Positions 1-7,817 of a DNA stretch of 14,985 nucleotides are shown here, piece by piece; the stretch's first letter is position 1, and each line of letters starts with the position of its first letter. Both the position numbers and the translations under genes were made by a program. Below the pieces are notes generated by a model, which had not been told where the DNA came from, did not search any database, and saw only the letters and a list, made by a program, of their open reading frames with translations. The stretch is from Cellvibrionales bacterium (GTDB lineage Bacteria; Pseudomonadota; Gammaproteobacteria; Pseudomonadales; JAHEGP01): contig JAHEGP010000054.1 in NCBI GenBank assembly GCA_024645065.1, positions 1-14,985 of the forward strand. The letters run 5' to 3'.

Positions 1-1
1 A

Positions 2-142
2 TCCACCAGGCTGCTGTTGGCAGGCAAGCTACTCAAAAGCGGCTTTCAGTCTCCCGCAACCGCCTTCAATCACCGCGAACTGATCCAGACATTCCACGAG
101 TTGGGCTTCACCAGCGCGGCACCTGCCCCCGGCACGATCTGA
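2..142 (+). CDS. C-terminal fragment of an unrecognised protein (5' end outside window)
   Basis: An open frame enters from the left edge and runs 46 codons to a TGA at 140-142, ending in SAAPAPGTI. I do not recognise the family from this tail, which has a basic, leucine-rich start (RLLLAGKLLKSGF) and a proline-rich end. The stop lies 28 bases before the thiolase start and no terminator-like hairpin lies between, so this is probably an upstream member of the same operon. The frame is supported by G+C-rich third positions and by its position, but the fragment is short and could be a chance open frame. Confidence 0.5.
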   Translation, partial: STRLLLAGKLLKSGFQSPATAFNHRELIQTFHELGFTSAAPAPGTI

Positions 143-170
143 ACGGCACCCACGGTAGAGGAGTAACAGT

Positions 171-1412
171 ATGAAAATGAACGCCTACGTCGCCGGGGTG
201 GGAATGACCCGCTTCGGCAAACACCTGGACCAGACCCTCAAGGGATTGGCCGGTGAGGCAATCCGGGAAGCGCTGACAGATGCCGGCCTGACCGGCGCCG
301 ACCTCGAGGTCGCTTACATGGGCAATGCCGCTGGCGGCGTGGTACAGGGCCAGGAGATGATCTCCGGGCAGGTGGCACTGCGGGAACTGGGCATTGGCAA
401 GATTCCAGTCATCAACCTGGAAAATGCCTGCGCCACCTCCTCTACTGCCTTCAACCAGGCCTGCGCCATGGTGACGGCGGGGCTCTATGACGTGGCGCTC
501 GTTTGCGGCTTCGAGAAGTTATTCCACGAAGACAAGATGCGCAGCTTCGCCGCATTCGACGGCGCGGTGGACGTGGAAAATAGCGATGGAATCAGGGGCA
601 GCCTGCAATCGCTTGCCGCCAAAGCCGGAGTGGATGTCGATTGGGCAAACGCAGGGAAGACCCGCTCCGTGTTTATGGACATCTACTCGCTCATGACCAT
701 CGCCCATATGAAACAGTATGGCACCACTGTCGAGCAGGTCGCCGGCGTCACTGCCAAGAACTCGTTCCACGGCAGCCTCAACCCGCGGGCACAATTCCAG
801 ACAGCCATGACCGTAGAGGAGGTACTTGGCGCCCGGGAAATCGTCTGGCCGCTGACCCTGCCCATGTGCTCTCCCATCGGCGACGGCGCCGCTGCCCTCG
901 TGGTCGTCAGCGAGCGAAAGGCCAGGCAGATGGGACTGAACAAGCCCGTTAAAGTATTGTCCTGTGCGCTGGTCTCCGGCTTCGACGAGGAACCCGGTGA
1001 CCTCTCGGTGGGTTCTCTCGCTGCCAACCAGGCCTACGAGTCAGCCGGCGTCGGCTGCGAGGATCTGAGCCTGGTAGAACTGCATGACGCGTCCGCTCCC
1101 TCGGAGATCATTGCCTATGAATACCTGGGGATTTGCGCAAAGGGAGACGGCGGAAAACTGATCGCAGACGGCACTACCCGCCTCGGCGGGCGGCTGCCGG
1201 TGAATGTATCTGGCGGCCTGCTCCGCAAGGGGCACCCGATTGGTGCTTCCGGCGCAGCACAGATTGTCGAATTGACCGAGCAGTTGCAGGGCCGGAGCCT
1301 CGACCGCCAGGTGGCGGAGGCTCGCATCGGCCTCGCGCACAACGGCGGCGGTATGATCGGCACCGATGCGGCGGCAACTGTGGTCAGCATTCTTGGCAGG
1401 GAGAACTGGTAA
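171..1412 (+). CDS. Thiolase family protein, SCP-x / lipid-transfer type (acyl-CoA acetyltransferase-like)
   Basis: A 413-residue thiolase-fold protein predicted to cleave a 3-ketoacyl-CoA with CoA in the last step of a beta-oxidation round. The nucleophilic cysteine is C87 in NACATSSTA. The C-terminal half carries HDAS (H305), where classical thiolases have NEAF and SCP-x types have HDxF, then KGHPIGASG (H355) and AHNGGG (H390). The last motif lacks the second cysteine of the usual CxGGG signature. This pattern marks the SCP-x/non-classical thiolases, which often act on bulky, branched or steroid side-chain substrates (family knowledge). The ATG at 171 has AGAGGAG at 157-163; a second ATG six bases on is possible. 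The stop codon shares one base with the acyl-CoA synthetase start, so the two are co-transcribed. The exact substrate cannot be read from the sequence. Confidence 0.9.
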   Translation: MKMNAYVAGVGMTRFGKHLDQTLKGLAGEAIREALTDAGLTGADLEVAYMGNAAGGVVQGQEMISGQVALRELGIGKIPVINLENACATSSTAFNQACAMVTAGLYDVALVCGFEKLFHEDKMRSFAAFDGAVDVENSDGIRGSLQSLAAKAGVDVDWANAGKTRSVFMDIYSLMTIAHMKQYGTTVEQVAGVTAKNSFHGSLNPRAQFQTAMTVEEVLGAREIVWPLTLPMCSPIGDGAAALVVVSERKARQMGLNKPVKVLSCALVSGFDEEPGDLSVGSLAANQAYESAGVGCEDLSLVELHDASAPSEIIAYEYLGICAKGDGGKLIADGTTRLGGRLPVNVSGGLLRKGHPIGASGAAQIVELTEQLQGRSLDRQVAEARIGLAHNGGGMIGTDAAATVVSILGRENW

Positions 1413-3022
1413 TGTCAGAGCGCAACCCGACCATCCTCGCGAACCTTATCCGCAACTGGTGTGACCGCGATCCCGGCAGGCAGGTTCTCACAGTCGTCAG
1501 TATCGACGACAAGGGAGAGTTCCAGGAGGAAACACGCACCTACCAGCAACTGTGGGATAACGGCCAGCGTCTGGCAGCCTGGCTGAAGAACAAAGGCATG
1601 CGGCGAGGTGATGCCTTTGCCCTGGTCATGCAGAACCACCCCGAGTTCGTCGATCTCATGGTCGCCTCGAGCATACTCGGCACCGTCTTTGTGCCCATTG
1701 ACCCGCGCACACGCGGTGACAAGCTGAGGTATATGCTCAATTTCGCTGAGTGCAAGGGCGCCATCGTTCCCGGCTATGCATTGGCCGAAGTGGAATCCGT
1801 CTGGAAAAATGAAAACGACAAGTGGATTGCCACCCTCTGCGAAAGGCACGGTGATTACCCTGCGATAGCGCCGGTATTGGCCGGACCTGCGCCGGTTCCT
1901 GAACTGGAAGTGGCCAGCACCGACCCGGATGCTGCCATGCAACTGCTGTATACCTCGGGCACCACCGGCGATCCCAAGGCCATCATGTCCACCCACGCGC
2001 GATACGGCGTGGCCGCGACACTGCCCCAGGTACTGGGATTGGACCAGAACGACCGCATCTATACCGGCTTGTCGCTGACCCATGCGAACGCACAGGTTGT
2101 CAGCCTGGGAATGGCACTTCACGCAGGCATACCCTGTGTCATCAGCCGTAAATTCAGCAAGTCACGGCTGTGGGACATCACCCGTGCCTACAACTGCACA
2201 TTTTTCAACCTGCTGGGAGGAATGACCACTGCAATCTATGCTGAGCCGGCGCGCTCCGACGATGCCGACAATCCGGTGCGCAAGATACTCAGCGCCGGGA
2301 TGCCGGCAGCCATCTGGGAAGACTTTTCCAGACGCTTCGGCGTGGATCTGTTCGAGTTCTACGGGGCCGCAGAGGGCGGGCTGTGTTTCAACCCGACCGG
2401 CATAGGACCCGTTGGCAGTTGCGGCAAGCCTCCGCCTTCCATGCAGATCGCAATCCTCGATAACAATGGCAACCCGGTCGGACCGGGCGTCGCGGGTGAA
2501 ATCTGCTTTCGTGAAGCCGACGGCGGTTGTCCGCAGATGACCTATTTCAAAAACCCGGAGGCCACTGCCAAAAAGCTGGCGGGAGGCTGGTTACACATGG
2601 GCGATATCGGCCACATGGATGAGGCTGGCTGGCTGTTCTTCCACTACCGCATGGGCGGCGGCATACGCAAGCACGGCGACTTCATCAATCCTGCATTCGT
2701 CGAGAAGGCGCTCTCTGAAATCGATGCGGTCGCAGACGTCTATGTCTATGGACTGGCTGTTTCTGAAGGCATGGCGCCGGGAGAAAAAGAAATCGTTGCA
2801 GCCGTGGTACCGGCTGGAAAGGACCTGCTTGACGTGGCACGGATCTTCCAGGCTTGTCGAGAAAAGCTTGACAACAACAGCGTACCCGACTTTATCCAGG
2901 TTGTGGCGGAAATCCCCAAAACGGCGTCAGAAAAACCCCAGCAGCGCTTTCTGGCAGAGGCCTTCGCAACACACCCGGAAAACATTTACTCCGCAAAAGG
3001 CGGCAGGGAGGATTCAGTATGA
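1412..3022 (+). CDS. AMP-forming acyl-CoA synthetase / ligase (CaiC-like)
   Basis: A 536-residue ANL-superfamily enzyme predicted to activate a carboxylic acid to its CoA thioester via an acyl-adenylate. Motifs in order: phosphate loop YTSGTTGDPKA from residue 180, EFYGAAEGG at 315-323, and GWLHMGDIG with ribose-binding D398. The hinge region reads YRMGGGIRKHGDFINP where the family usually has DRxKxxIxxxGENI. Near the C-terminus TASEKPQQR carries K508 at the catalytic-lysine position. The frame is open further upstream, inside the thiolase gene, but the start chosen is the ATG at 1412-1414. It overlaps the thiolase TAA by one base and has AGGGAG at 1398-1403. The stop overlaps the next gene by four bases. 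The general architecture resembles crotonobetaine/carnitine-CoA ligases, but the operon suggests a catabolic acid substrate. Substrate unknown; the altered hinge is noted in the findings. Confidence 0.9.
   Translation: MSERNPTILANLIRNWCDRDPGRQVLTVVSIDDKGEFQEETRTYQQLWDNGQRLAAWLKNKGMRRGDAFALVMQNHPEFVDLMVASSILGTVFVPIDPRTRGDKLRYMLNFAECKGAIVPGYALAEVESVWKNENDKWIATLCERHGDYPAIAPVLAGPAPVPELEVASTDPDAAMQLLYTSGTTGDPKAIMSTHARYGVAATLPQVLGLDQNDRIYTGLSLTHANAQVVSLGMALHAGIPCVISRKFSKSRLWDITRAYNCTFFNLLGGMTTAIYAEPARSDDADNPVRKILSAGMPAAIWEDFSRRFGVDLFEFYGAAEGGLCFNPTGIGPVGSCGKPPPSMQIAILDNNGNPVGPGVAGEICFREADGGCPQMTYFKNPEATAKKLAGGWLHMGDIGHMDEAGWLFFHYRMGGGIRKHGDFINPAFVEKALSEIDAVADVYVYGLAVSEGMAPGEKEIVAAVVPAGKDLLDVARIFQACREKLDNNSVPDFIQVVAEIPKTASEKPQQRFLAEAFATHPENIYSAKGGREDSV
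3005..3011 (+). promoter_or_regulatory. Ribosome binding site of the first SDR gene
   Basis: AGGGAGG lies 7 bases before the ATG at 3019, inside the last codons of the acyl-CoA synthetase gene. It supports the ATGA start/stop overlap as the true start. Confidence 0.7.
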
Positions 3023-3780
3023 AAACCATGTTCATCACAGGCGCTGCTCACGGTCTCGGCCTGGCCACCGCCAAGCGTTTTGCTGGGCAGGGCTGGTTTA
3101 TCGGCATCTACGATATCAATCGCGAGGGTCTGGCCACTGCCCTGAACTCGAGCGATTTCCCCAATGCCTGTGGTCAATACTGCGATGTCACCGAGCGCGA
3201 CTCTGTAGAGGCGGCGCTGGCGCACTTCTCGGATCATACCAACGGCAGGCTGGACGTGCTGGTCAACAATGCGGGAGTGCTGAGCTCCGGGAAATTCGAG
3301 GAGATCGACCCCGCCGCCCACGAACAGATGATTGCGGTCAACGTACTGGGCGTGACCAATGTCGCCCAGGCAGGATTCGAGCTGCTGATGAAAACCCCGG
3401 GGTCAACCCTGGTCAATCTCTGCTCAGTTTCCAGCCTCCACGGGTTACCGAGGCTGGCGGTGTACAGCGCTTCGAAGTTTTATGTCGATGGACTTACCGA
3501 AGCGCTGCACGTCGAGTGGGCACCCCACGACATCAGGGTTACTTCGGTAAAACCCCCACTGGTCAACACACCCATGGCGCACGCGGTGGATCCCATGATT
3601 ACCGAGAAGTTGAGCTTGAACATGGAGCCGGAATACGTCGCAGCAGCGATTGAGAAAGCGATATTGGGCAAGCGCATCGACTACGTGCTTGGCACCTCGG
3701 CGCGATTGTGGGCGTACGCCGATAAATTCCTGCCGGAATCCGGCCGTCGTTGGTTGGTTCGCTACCTGACCAACCACTAA
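3019..3780 (+). CDS. Short-chain dehydrogenase/reductase (classical SDR), first of two
   Basis: A 253-residue classical SDR, presumably a soluble NAD(P)-dependent alcohol/ketone oxidoreductase. The Rossmann dinucleotide-binding motif is TGAAHGLG (7-14), followed by D61/NNAG (83-86) structural positions and the catalytic set S136, Y149 and K153 in the YSASK context. An acidic YDIN at the end of beta-2 favours NAD over NADP. The region after the active site reads KPPLVNTPM rather than the usual PG-x-V-x-T. The last 25 residues are rich in aromatic and basic residues and could contact a membrane or the substrate. The ATG overlaps the upstream stop by four bases, indicating translational coupling. 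In this operon it could serve as a 3-hydroxyacyl-CoA or ring-hydroxyl dehydrogenase; the exact substrate is not determinable. Confidence 0.88.
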   Translation: MKTMFITGAAHGLGLATAKRFAGQGWFIGIYDINREGLATALNSSDFPNACGQYCDVTERDSVEAALAHFSDHTNGRLDVLVNNAGVLSSGKFEEIDPAAHEQMIAVNVLGVTNVAQAGFELLMKTPGSTLVNLCSVSSLHGLPRLAVYSASKFYVDGLTEALHVEWAPHDIRVTSVKPPLVNTPMAHAVDPMITEKLSLNMEPEYVAAAIEKAILGKRIDYVLGTSARLWAYADKFLPESGRRWLVRYLTNH

Positions 3781-3839
3781 CACTCTTACACAAGCGACTG
3801 ACCATTGAAATTCAACAATAGACAAGTGAGACAGACATT

Positions 3840-5069
3840 ATGAGCAGCTATATCAACTTGCCACTCAGTGGACTCGAGGAACCCCTCTCCGAAATGGAAC
3901 AGTATGTACAGGACACCGCCCACCGCTTCGCTGAAGAGGTGCTGCGGCCCGCCGGCGCAGCCATAGACAGCCTGACTGCCGAACAAGCCATTGCCGAAGA
4001 CTCCCCCCTGTGGCCAACACTGGAACAGGCAGCCGGCCTCGGCCTGAACATCAAAGCCATGCTGGAGTTGCCTCCCCTGGAACGCGAACGCATCATGCTG
4101 ATCGCTTCAGAGGAATTGTCGTGGGGTGATGGCGGCCTGGCCGGCATGATTCTCGTCAGCCAGATGCCCGGCCTGTACTCGGCCCTGGCAGGCAACCTTG
4201 ATATGGTCGACTTTTGCGACGGCAAAATAGGTTGCTGGGGCATTACCGAGCCCGACCACGGCTCCGACTCACTGGACCCCGGCGGCGATGCCGCCGCCGC
4301 GGCCGGCGACTATGGCCGCCCCAACTGTATGGCTCGCATCGAGGGCGACAAAATCATCATCAACGGCCAGAAATCAGCGTGGGTTTCCGGTGGCACCATT
4401 GCCGAAGTCTGCGCGCTCTACTGCCATGTTGAGGAAAATGGCAAAACGCGCCCCGGCATCTCTGTCATCGTGCCGCTGGACCTGCCCGGCGTCAGCAAAG
4501 GCAAGCCGCTGGAGAAGATGGGACTGCGCAGCCTCAACCAGGGTGAGATCTACTTCGACAATGTCGAGGTTCCGCTCAGCCACATGCTGGCGGGACCCGA
4601 CACCTACGTGGATTTTGTCCGTCACACCCTGGCCGAAGCCAACGTTCACGTGGCCAATATGGCTGTGGGCATGGCCCGCGCCGCCTATGAGCACGCGCTG
4701 GCTTACGCCCATGAGCGCAAGGCCGGCGGCCAGAAAATCATCCACCACCAGAGCGTGAAGTATCGCCTGTTCCACATGTTCCGCAAGGTTGAGGTGGCCA
4801 GAGCAATGACACGCCGCGCCGCCACCTACAACGCCACTGCACCGGAAGCGGCCCTGCAGGGCTCTATATCTTCCAAGCTGACTGCCACGCAGACGGCTTT
4901 TGAAGTCGCCTCCGACGCGCTGCAGATATTCGGTGGTAACGGCCTCACCCGGGAGTATCCCATGGAAAAACTGCTGCGCGATGCGCGCGCAATGTTGATC
5001 GCAGACGGTTGTAACGAAATACTGGCCCTGAAAGGTGGCAGCCTTCTCATCAATCCCGAACTACTTTAA
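3840..5069 (+). CDS. Acyl-CoA dehydrogenase family protein with Asp at the usual catalytic-Glu position
   Basis: A 409-residue flavoprotein of the acyl-CoA dehydrogenase fold, expected to introduce an alpha-beta double bond into an acyl-CoA and pass electrons to ETF. The N-terminal helical domain covers roughly residues 1-130. The beta domain begins at WGITEPDHGSD (133-143), and the C-terminal helical domain holds HERKAGGQKI (291-300) and QIFGGNGLTREYP (362-374). Near the end IADGCNEI aligns with the family's IYEGTxEI, placing D389 where MCAD-type enzymes have the catalytic glutamate. E266 lies near, but not exactly at, the alternative glutamate position of isovaleryl-type enzymes. The gene starts 59 bases after the first SDR with a weak GTGAG ribosome site at 3826-3830, the loosest junction in the operon. 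The 12-base gap to the next gene implies co-transcription. The family call is firm; the substrate is unknown. Confidence 0.9.
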   Translation: MSSYINLPLSGLEEPLSEMEQYVQDTAHRFAEEVLRPAGAAIDSLTAEQAIAEDSPLWPTLEQAAGLGLNIKAMLELPPLERERIMLIASEELSWGDGGLAGMILVSQMPGLYSALAGNLDMVDFCDGKIGCWGITEPDHGSDSLDPGGDAAAAAGDYGRPNCMARIEGDKIIINGQKSAWVSGGTIAEVCALYCHVEENGKTRPGISVIVPLDLPGVSKGKPLEKMGLRSLNQGEIYFDNVEVPLSHMLAGPDTYVDFVRHTLAEANVHVANMAVGMARAAYEHALAYAHERKAGGQKIIHHQSVKYRLFHMFRKVEVARAMTRRAATYNATAPEAALQGSISSKLTATQTAFEVASDALQIFGGNGLTREYPMEKLLRDARAMLIADGCNEILALKGGSLLINPELL

Positions 5070-5073
5070 GGAG
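5068..5073 (+). promoter_or_regulatory. Ribosome binding site overlapping the upstream stop codon
   Basis: AAGGAG begins in the TAA stop of the acyl-CoA dehydrogenase gene and lies 8 bases before the ATG at 5082. It is the strongest Shine-Dalgarno in the operon and fixes the start of the second SDR. Confidence 0.75.
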
Positions 5074-5081
5074 CTAGCGCA

Positions 5082-5861
5082 ATGACTGGAAGATTACAGC
5101 ACAAGGTCGCCCTGATAACGGGCGGAGGCGCCGGGTTGGGCGCAGCTACGGCCAAACGTTTCGCCGAGGAAGGTGCTCTGGTCGTTGTTACGGATATCAA
5201 GCTCGACGGTGCCGAGCGCGTGGCATCCGGGATCAGGGCGAGCGGCGGTCGCTGTGAAGCGCGTCTGCAAGACGTCACTGACGAGGCGCTCTGGGACACG
5301 ATAGTTGAAGAAATCGTGGCCACCCACGGGGGACTGCATGTGCTGGTGAACAATGCCGGCATTGCCATTCCCGCTAACGTTGAACAAGCGACGATTGAGG
5401 ACTGGCGCACTACCCAGGCTGTCAACGGCGAGAGCGTTTTTCTGGGCACGCGCGCCGCGATCAAGGTCATGAAGGACTGCGGTGGCTCGATCGTCAATAT
5501 TTCCTCCATCGAAGGCATCATCGGCGAAGCGAACGTGCCAGCCTATAACTACAGCAAGGCCGGTGTACGGGTCTTTACCAAGTCCGCAGCACTTCACTGT
5601 GCCAAAGAGGGCTACCCGATCCGGGTCAATTCTGTCCACCCCGGCTACATCCTGACCGCGATGGTCGAAGCGGGGCTGGCGTCGGTACCCGAAGAAGTGC
5701 GCATTGAGATGACAACGCGTTTGCAACGCGAGATACCCATGGGCGGCTGTATGGGAGAACCGCTGGATATCGCCAACGGCTGCCTGTTTCTCGCATCGGA
5801 TGAATCGAAATACATGACCGGCGCCGAACTGGTTATCGACGGGGGTTATACCTGCCACTAG
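5082..5861 (+). CDS. Short-chain dehydrogenase/reductase (classical SDR), second of two
   Basis: A 259-residue classical SDR. It carries TGGGAGLG (13-20), an acidic VTDIK with D38 that favours NAD, NNAG (90-93), S142 in NISSIEG, and Y155 and K159 in YNYSK. The C-terminal DIANGCLFLASDESKYMTG and VIDGG motifs are typical of the hydroxysteroid / cyclic-alcohol / glucose dehydrogenase-like branch of the superfamily. That branch contains 3-beta/17-beta-hydroxysteroid and cyclohexanol dehydrogenases, so a ring-hydroxyl or 3-hydroxyacyl-CoA oxidation would fit the operon; this is inference. It is the last gene of the run: 167 bases without a convincing gene follow. Two different SDRs in one operon suggest that two distinct hydroxyl oxidations, or both directions of one redox step, occur in the pathway. 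Confidence 0.88.
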   Translation: MTGRLQHKVALITGGGAGLGAATAKRFAEEGALVVVTDIKLDGAERVASGIRASGGRCEARLQDVTDEALWDTIVEEIVATHGGLHVLVNNAGIAIPANVEQATIEDWRTTQAVNGESVFLGTRAAIKVMKDCGGSIVNISSIEGIIGEANVPAYNYSKAGVRVFTKSAALHCAKEGYPIRVNSVHPGYILTAMVEAGLASVPEEVRIEMTTRLQREIPMGGCMGEPLDIANGCLFLASDESKYMTGAELVIDGGYTCH

Positions 5862-6028
5862 GCCATTACCTCTGATCAATTCGGCACTACCTCAGGCCTG
5901 GCGCCGTGATGGCTGGGCGCGCAGGTCAATGCTTATTCTCATTGACGAGCGTTGCAGCGCAGTCCAGCGATCAGCCAAGCCCTCCGCTGAGGTAAATTCA
6001 TCATCTTTGCCCCTGGAGTACACAAATC
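5862..6028. other. Intergenic gap after the catabolic operon
   Basis: No gene, strong terminator or clear sigma-70 promoter is visible. A weak CAATG-N8-CATTG inverted repeat lies near 5927-5944, without a following T run. Any promoter for the membrane-protein pair should lie here. Confidence 0.35.
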
Positions 6029-6781
6029 ATGCATAAGTACACCGCGCCCGGCTGGGCTCGCGCTATCTACGACCTTTCAGGCAAGCTAACCGAAGATTTC
6101 GGAGGCGGCCCTCGTCACCTGAAAATGGCCTGGGTGATCAACCTGCACAAGATTATTACCCTGGTTATCATTTACGGCATGATGGTCCACTTCGACAATT
6201 TCAGCACTGCCGCCTGGGTCTATCTCGGGCTTCATGGTAGCTACGGCTATTGCTGGCTCGTCAAGGACTTTGGCTTCCGCGATGCAAGCTTCGAAACCCG
6301 TGTCACGTATGGCGGAGCACTTATGACCTACCTGGTATTGATCGGTTGGTACTGGTTGATGCCCTACCTGTTTCTGTCACGACAGGTCGACCCTTCCGGG
6401 CCCATGTTGTTCCTCGCTATTGCCATGCACACCCAGGGCATTACCTGGATGATTGCGGGGGACTGCCAGAAGTACTTCTCCCTGAAGTATCGCAAAGGGC
6501 TTATTACCGACGGTGTATTCAGCTACACCCGCAACCCCAACTTCCTGGGTGAGATTCTGATCTACAGCTCCTACGCAATACTGGCCAACCACTGGCTGGG
6601 CTACCTGGTGCTCGCCTACGCCACGGTGTTTTTCTATTCGCGCATGTTCGTCAAGGATGAATCCATCTCGCGCTATCCGCAGTGGGACGCCTACACGGCT
6701 CGCTCCAGTCGCCTGATTCCCTGGAAAATTCTGTCCGATCCTTACCGGCGCGCGCTGGCCACACCCGCTGAGCAAAACTGA
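6029..6781 (+). CDS. DUF1295 / isoprenylcysteine carboxyl methyltransferase-like integral membrane protein
   Basis: A 250-residue polytopic membrane protein with hydrophobic segments near residues 38-55, 62-78, 95-118, 125-143, 172-188 and 188-206. The diagnostic part is GLITDGVFSYTRNPNFLGE (157-175), then KDESISRYPQWDAYTARSSR and LIPW near 209-232. This R-x-P / E-x(n)-Y-x-x-Y arrangement is shared by ICMT-like methyltransferases, phospholipid/sterol methyltransferases and the C-terminal domain of steroid 5-alpha-reductases (family knowledge). The actual reaction, methyl transfer or enone reduction, cannot be decided here. The ATG at 6029 has TGGAG ending 10 bases upstream. The next gene starts 9 bases after the stop, so the pair is probably co-transcribed. 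Its closeness to a possible steroid-like acid degradation operon is suggestive but unproven. Confidence 0.75.
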   Translation: MHKYTAPGWARAIYDLSGKLTEDFGGGPRHLKMAWVINLHKIITLVIIYGMMVHFDNFSTAAWVYLGLHGSYGYCWLVKDFGFRDASFETRVTYGGALMTYLVLIGWYWLMPYLFLSRQVDPSGPMLFLAIAMHTQGITWMIAGDCQKYFSLKYRKGLITDGVFSYTRNPNFLGEILIYSSYAILANHWLGYLVLAYATVFFYSRMFVKDESISRYPQWDAYTARSSRLIPWKILSDPYRRALATPAEQN

Positions 6782-6790
6782 GGCTCGATC

Positions 6791-7189
6791 GTGACAAAGG
6801 AATTCAGCAGGAAAATGTTCACAGTGGCTGCCGCATTCAACTGGATCGTCGCCCTGTTGCTCTTCTTCTACCCCGCTCTGCTGCTCGGGCCATTCGGTGT
6901 TACTCCTCTACCGGAGCAGACCCTGTGGATTCAGCAGTTTGCCGGTCTGGTCTTTTTCTTCGGCATTGGCTACTACTGGGCTGCCAGAAACCTGTACCGG
7001 AATCAGCCGATCATTCGCCTGGCAATCCTGGCAAAGCTCGGTGTGGTTGCCATTGGTACCATCAACGTGGCATCCGGCGACGTCAGCTGGCAATTCCTGT
7101 TGCCTGCTTCAGCAGATGGGGTGTTCGCCTGCCTGTTCATGATCGCGCTGAAGTCAATGCGTCAGCGGCAGACAGGCAGTGTGGTTTGA
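6791..7189 (+). CDS. Small four-helix membrane protein of unknown function
   Basis: A 132-residue hydrophobic protein with four likely transmembrane helices near residues 11-33, 45-66, 74-94 and 100-121, short loops, and a basic C-terminus (KSMRQRQ). The loop with the conserved-looking WIQQFAG and the second-helix FFFGIGYYWAARN resemble small DoxX-like or uncharacterised inner-membrane proteins, but I cannot name the family. The start chosen is GTG at 6791, with GAGG at 6780-6783 spaced 7 bases away. An ATG at 6815 would remove eight residues and lacks a better ribosome site. It follows the DUF1295 gene by 9 bases and probably shares its transcript. Confidence 0.7.
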   Translation: MTKEFSRKMFTVAAAFNWIVALLLFFYPALLLGPFGVTPLPEQTLWIQQFAGLVFFFGIGYYWAARNLYRNQPIIRLAILAKLGVVAIGTINVASGDVSWQFLLPASADGVFACLFMIALKSMRQRQTGSVV

Positions 7190-7410
7190 CGCCACCCCGG
7201 CATCATAGTGTGTTCATGAGCTGGTGGGGTCAGCCGGGAATCGCGAGTCTGGTCTGCAACAGCAACTCTATTTTATTGAGCAGGATTTCATTCAGATCGT
7301 GATGGCGTCCACGATCAGCTTAAGGAATATATGGACCCACTCCGTTTGCAAGACAAGACATTTGATCATTGATGTGAGAGAAAAACATTGCTCTCATATA
7401 TCCGGCCTTT
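7190..7410. other. Degenerate left part of the remnant island
   Basis: About 220 bases between the small membrane-protein gene and the recognisable transposase fragment. Base composition drops steadily to the right. One 69-codon open frame (7224-7433) resembles nothing I know and overlaps the transposase remnant in another frame, so I do not call it a gene. The stretch may hold mutated transposase sequence, but I cannot align it by eye. Confidence 0.4.
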
Positions 7411-7758
7411 TGGTATTTCTTCCTGACCAATAACATGACACTATCAGCCAGGACGATTGCGGCAATTTACAAACAGCGTTGGCAGATTGAGTTGTTCTTC
7501 AAGTGGATCAAACAGAATCTTAAGATCAAAAGCTTCGTGGGTACGTCGAAAAATGCGGTGCTTACCCAGATATGGATAGCGGTGTGTGCCTATCTATTGG
7601 CGGCCTATCTGAAGTTCTCTAGCCGGATTACGATGGCAGTTTCCGAGATGGTGAGGCTGCTTCAACTGAATCTGCTTGATCGCAGAATCCTGCAGGAATC
7701 GCTTAGCCCACCAAACAGACCTGGTCCGGATGATGGCAGGCAGCTGGTGATGCTATGA
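7411..7758 (+). pseudogene. IS4-family transposase, C-terminal fragment (5' truncated)
   Basis: The frame from TGG at 7411 reads WYFFLTNN and then a 107-residue piece with the IS4-family YREK signature Y-x2-R-x3-E-x6-K. In the 107-residue piece these are Y12, R15, E19 (the third catalytic acidic residue of the DDE triad) and K26, within YKQRWQIELFFKWIKQ. FVGTSKNAV and TQIWIAVCAYLL follow, typical of the family's C-terminal region. Full-length relatives have about 350-400 residues, so most of the protein, including both catalytic aspartates, is missing. An in-frame TGA at 7375-7377 closes the frame upstream. The gene therefore cannot make an active transposase. It sits directly left of the A+T-rich methyltransferase gene and is the visible trace of the mobile element that probably accompanied its arrival. 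GGGACAGCAGTGA after the stop could be near the old right end, but no matching left repeat was found. Confidence 0.85.
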
Positions 7759-7817
7759 AACTGTGGGACAGCAGTGATGATTTATACAAATACAGTTGAT
7801 GTAGTGGGAAGCTAAGC

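Noticed and set aside
1133..1411. Longer acyl-CoA synthetase reading upstream of its ATG
   Set aside because: This frame runs inside the thiolase gene and gives arginine/proline-rich nonsense; the ATG at 1412 has a Shine-Dalgarno and begins normal family sequence.
1415..2122. A 235-codon open frame antisense to the acyl-CoA synthetase gene
   Set aside because: Long antisense frames are expected in G+C-rich genes; it has no recognisable domain and sits opposite a well-supported gene.
2619..3653. A 344-codon + frame spanning the end of the acyl-CoA synthetase and the first SDR
   Set aside because: It overlaps two motif-rich genes in another frame and has no ribosome site or domain of its own.
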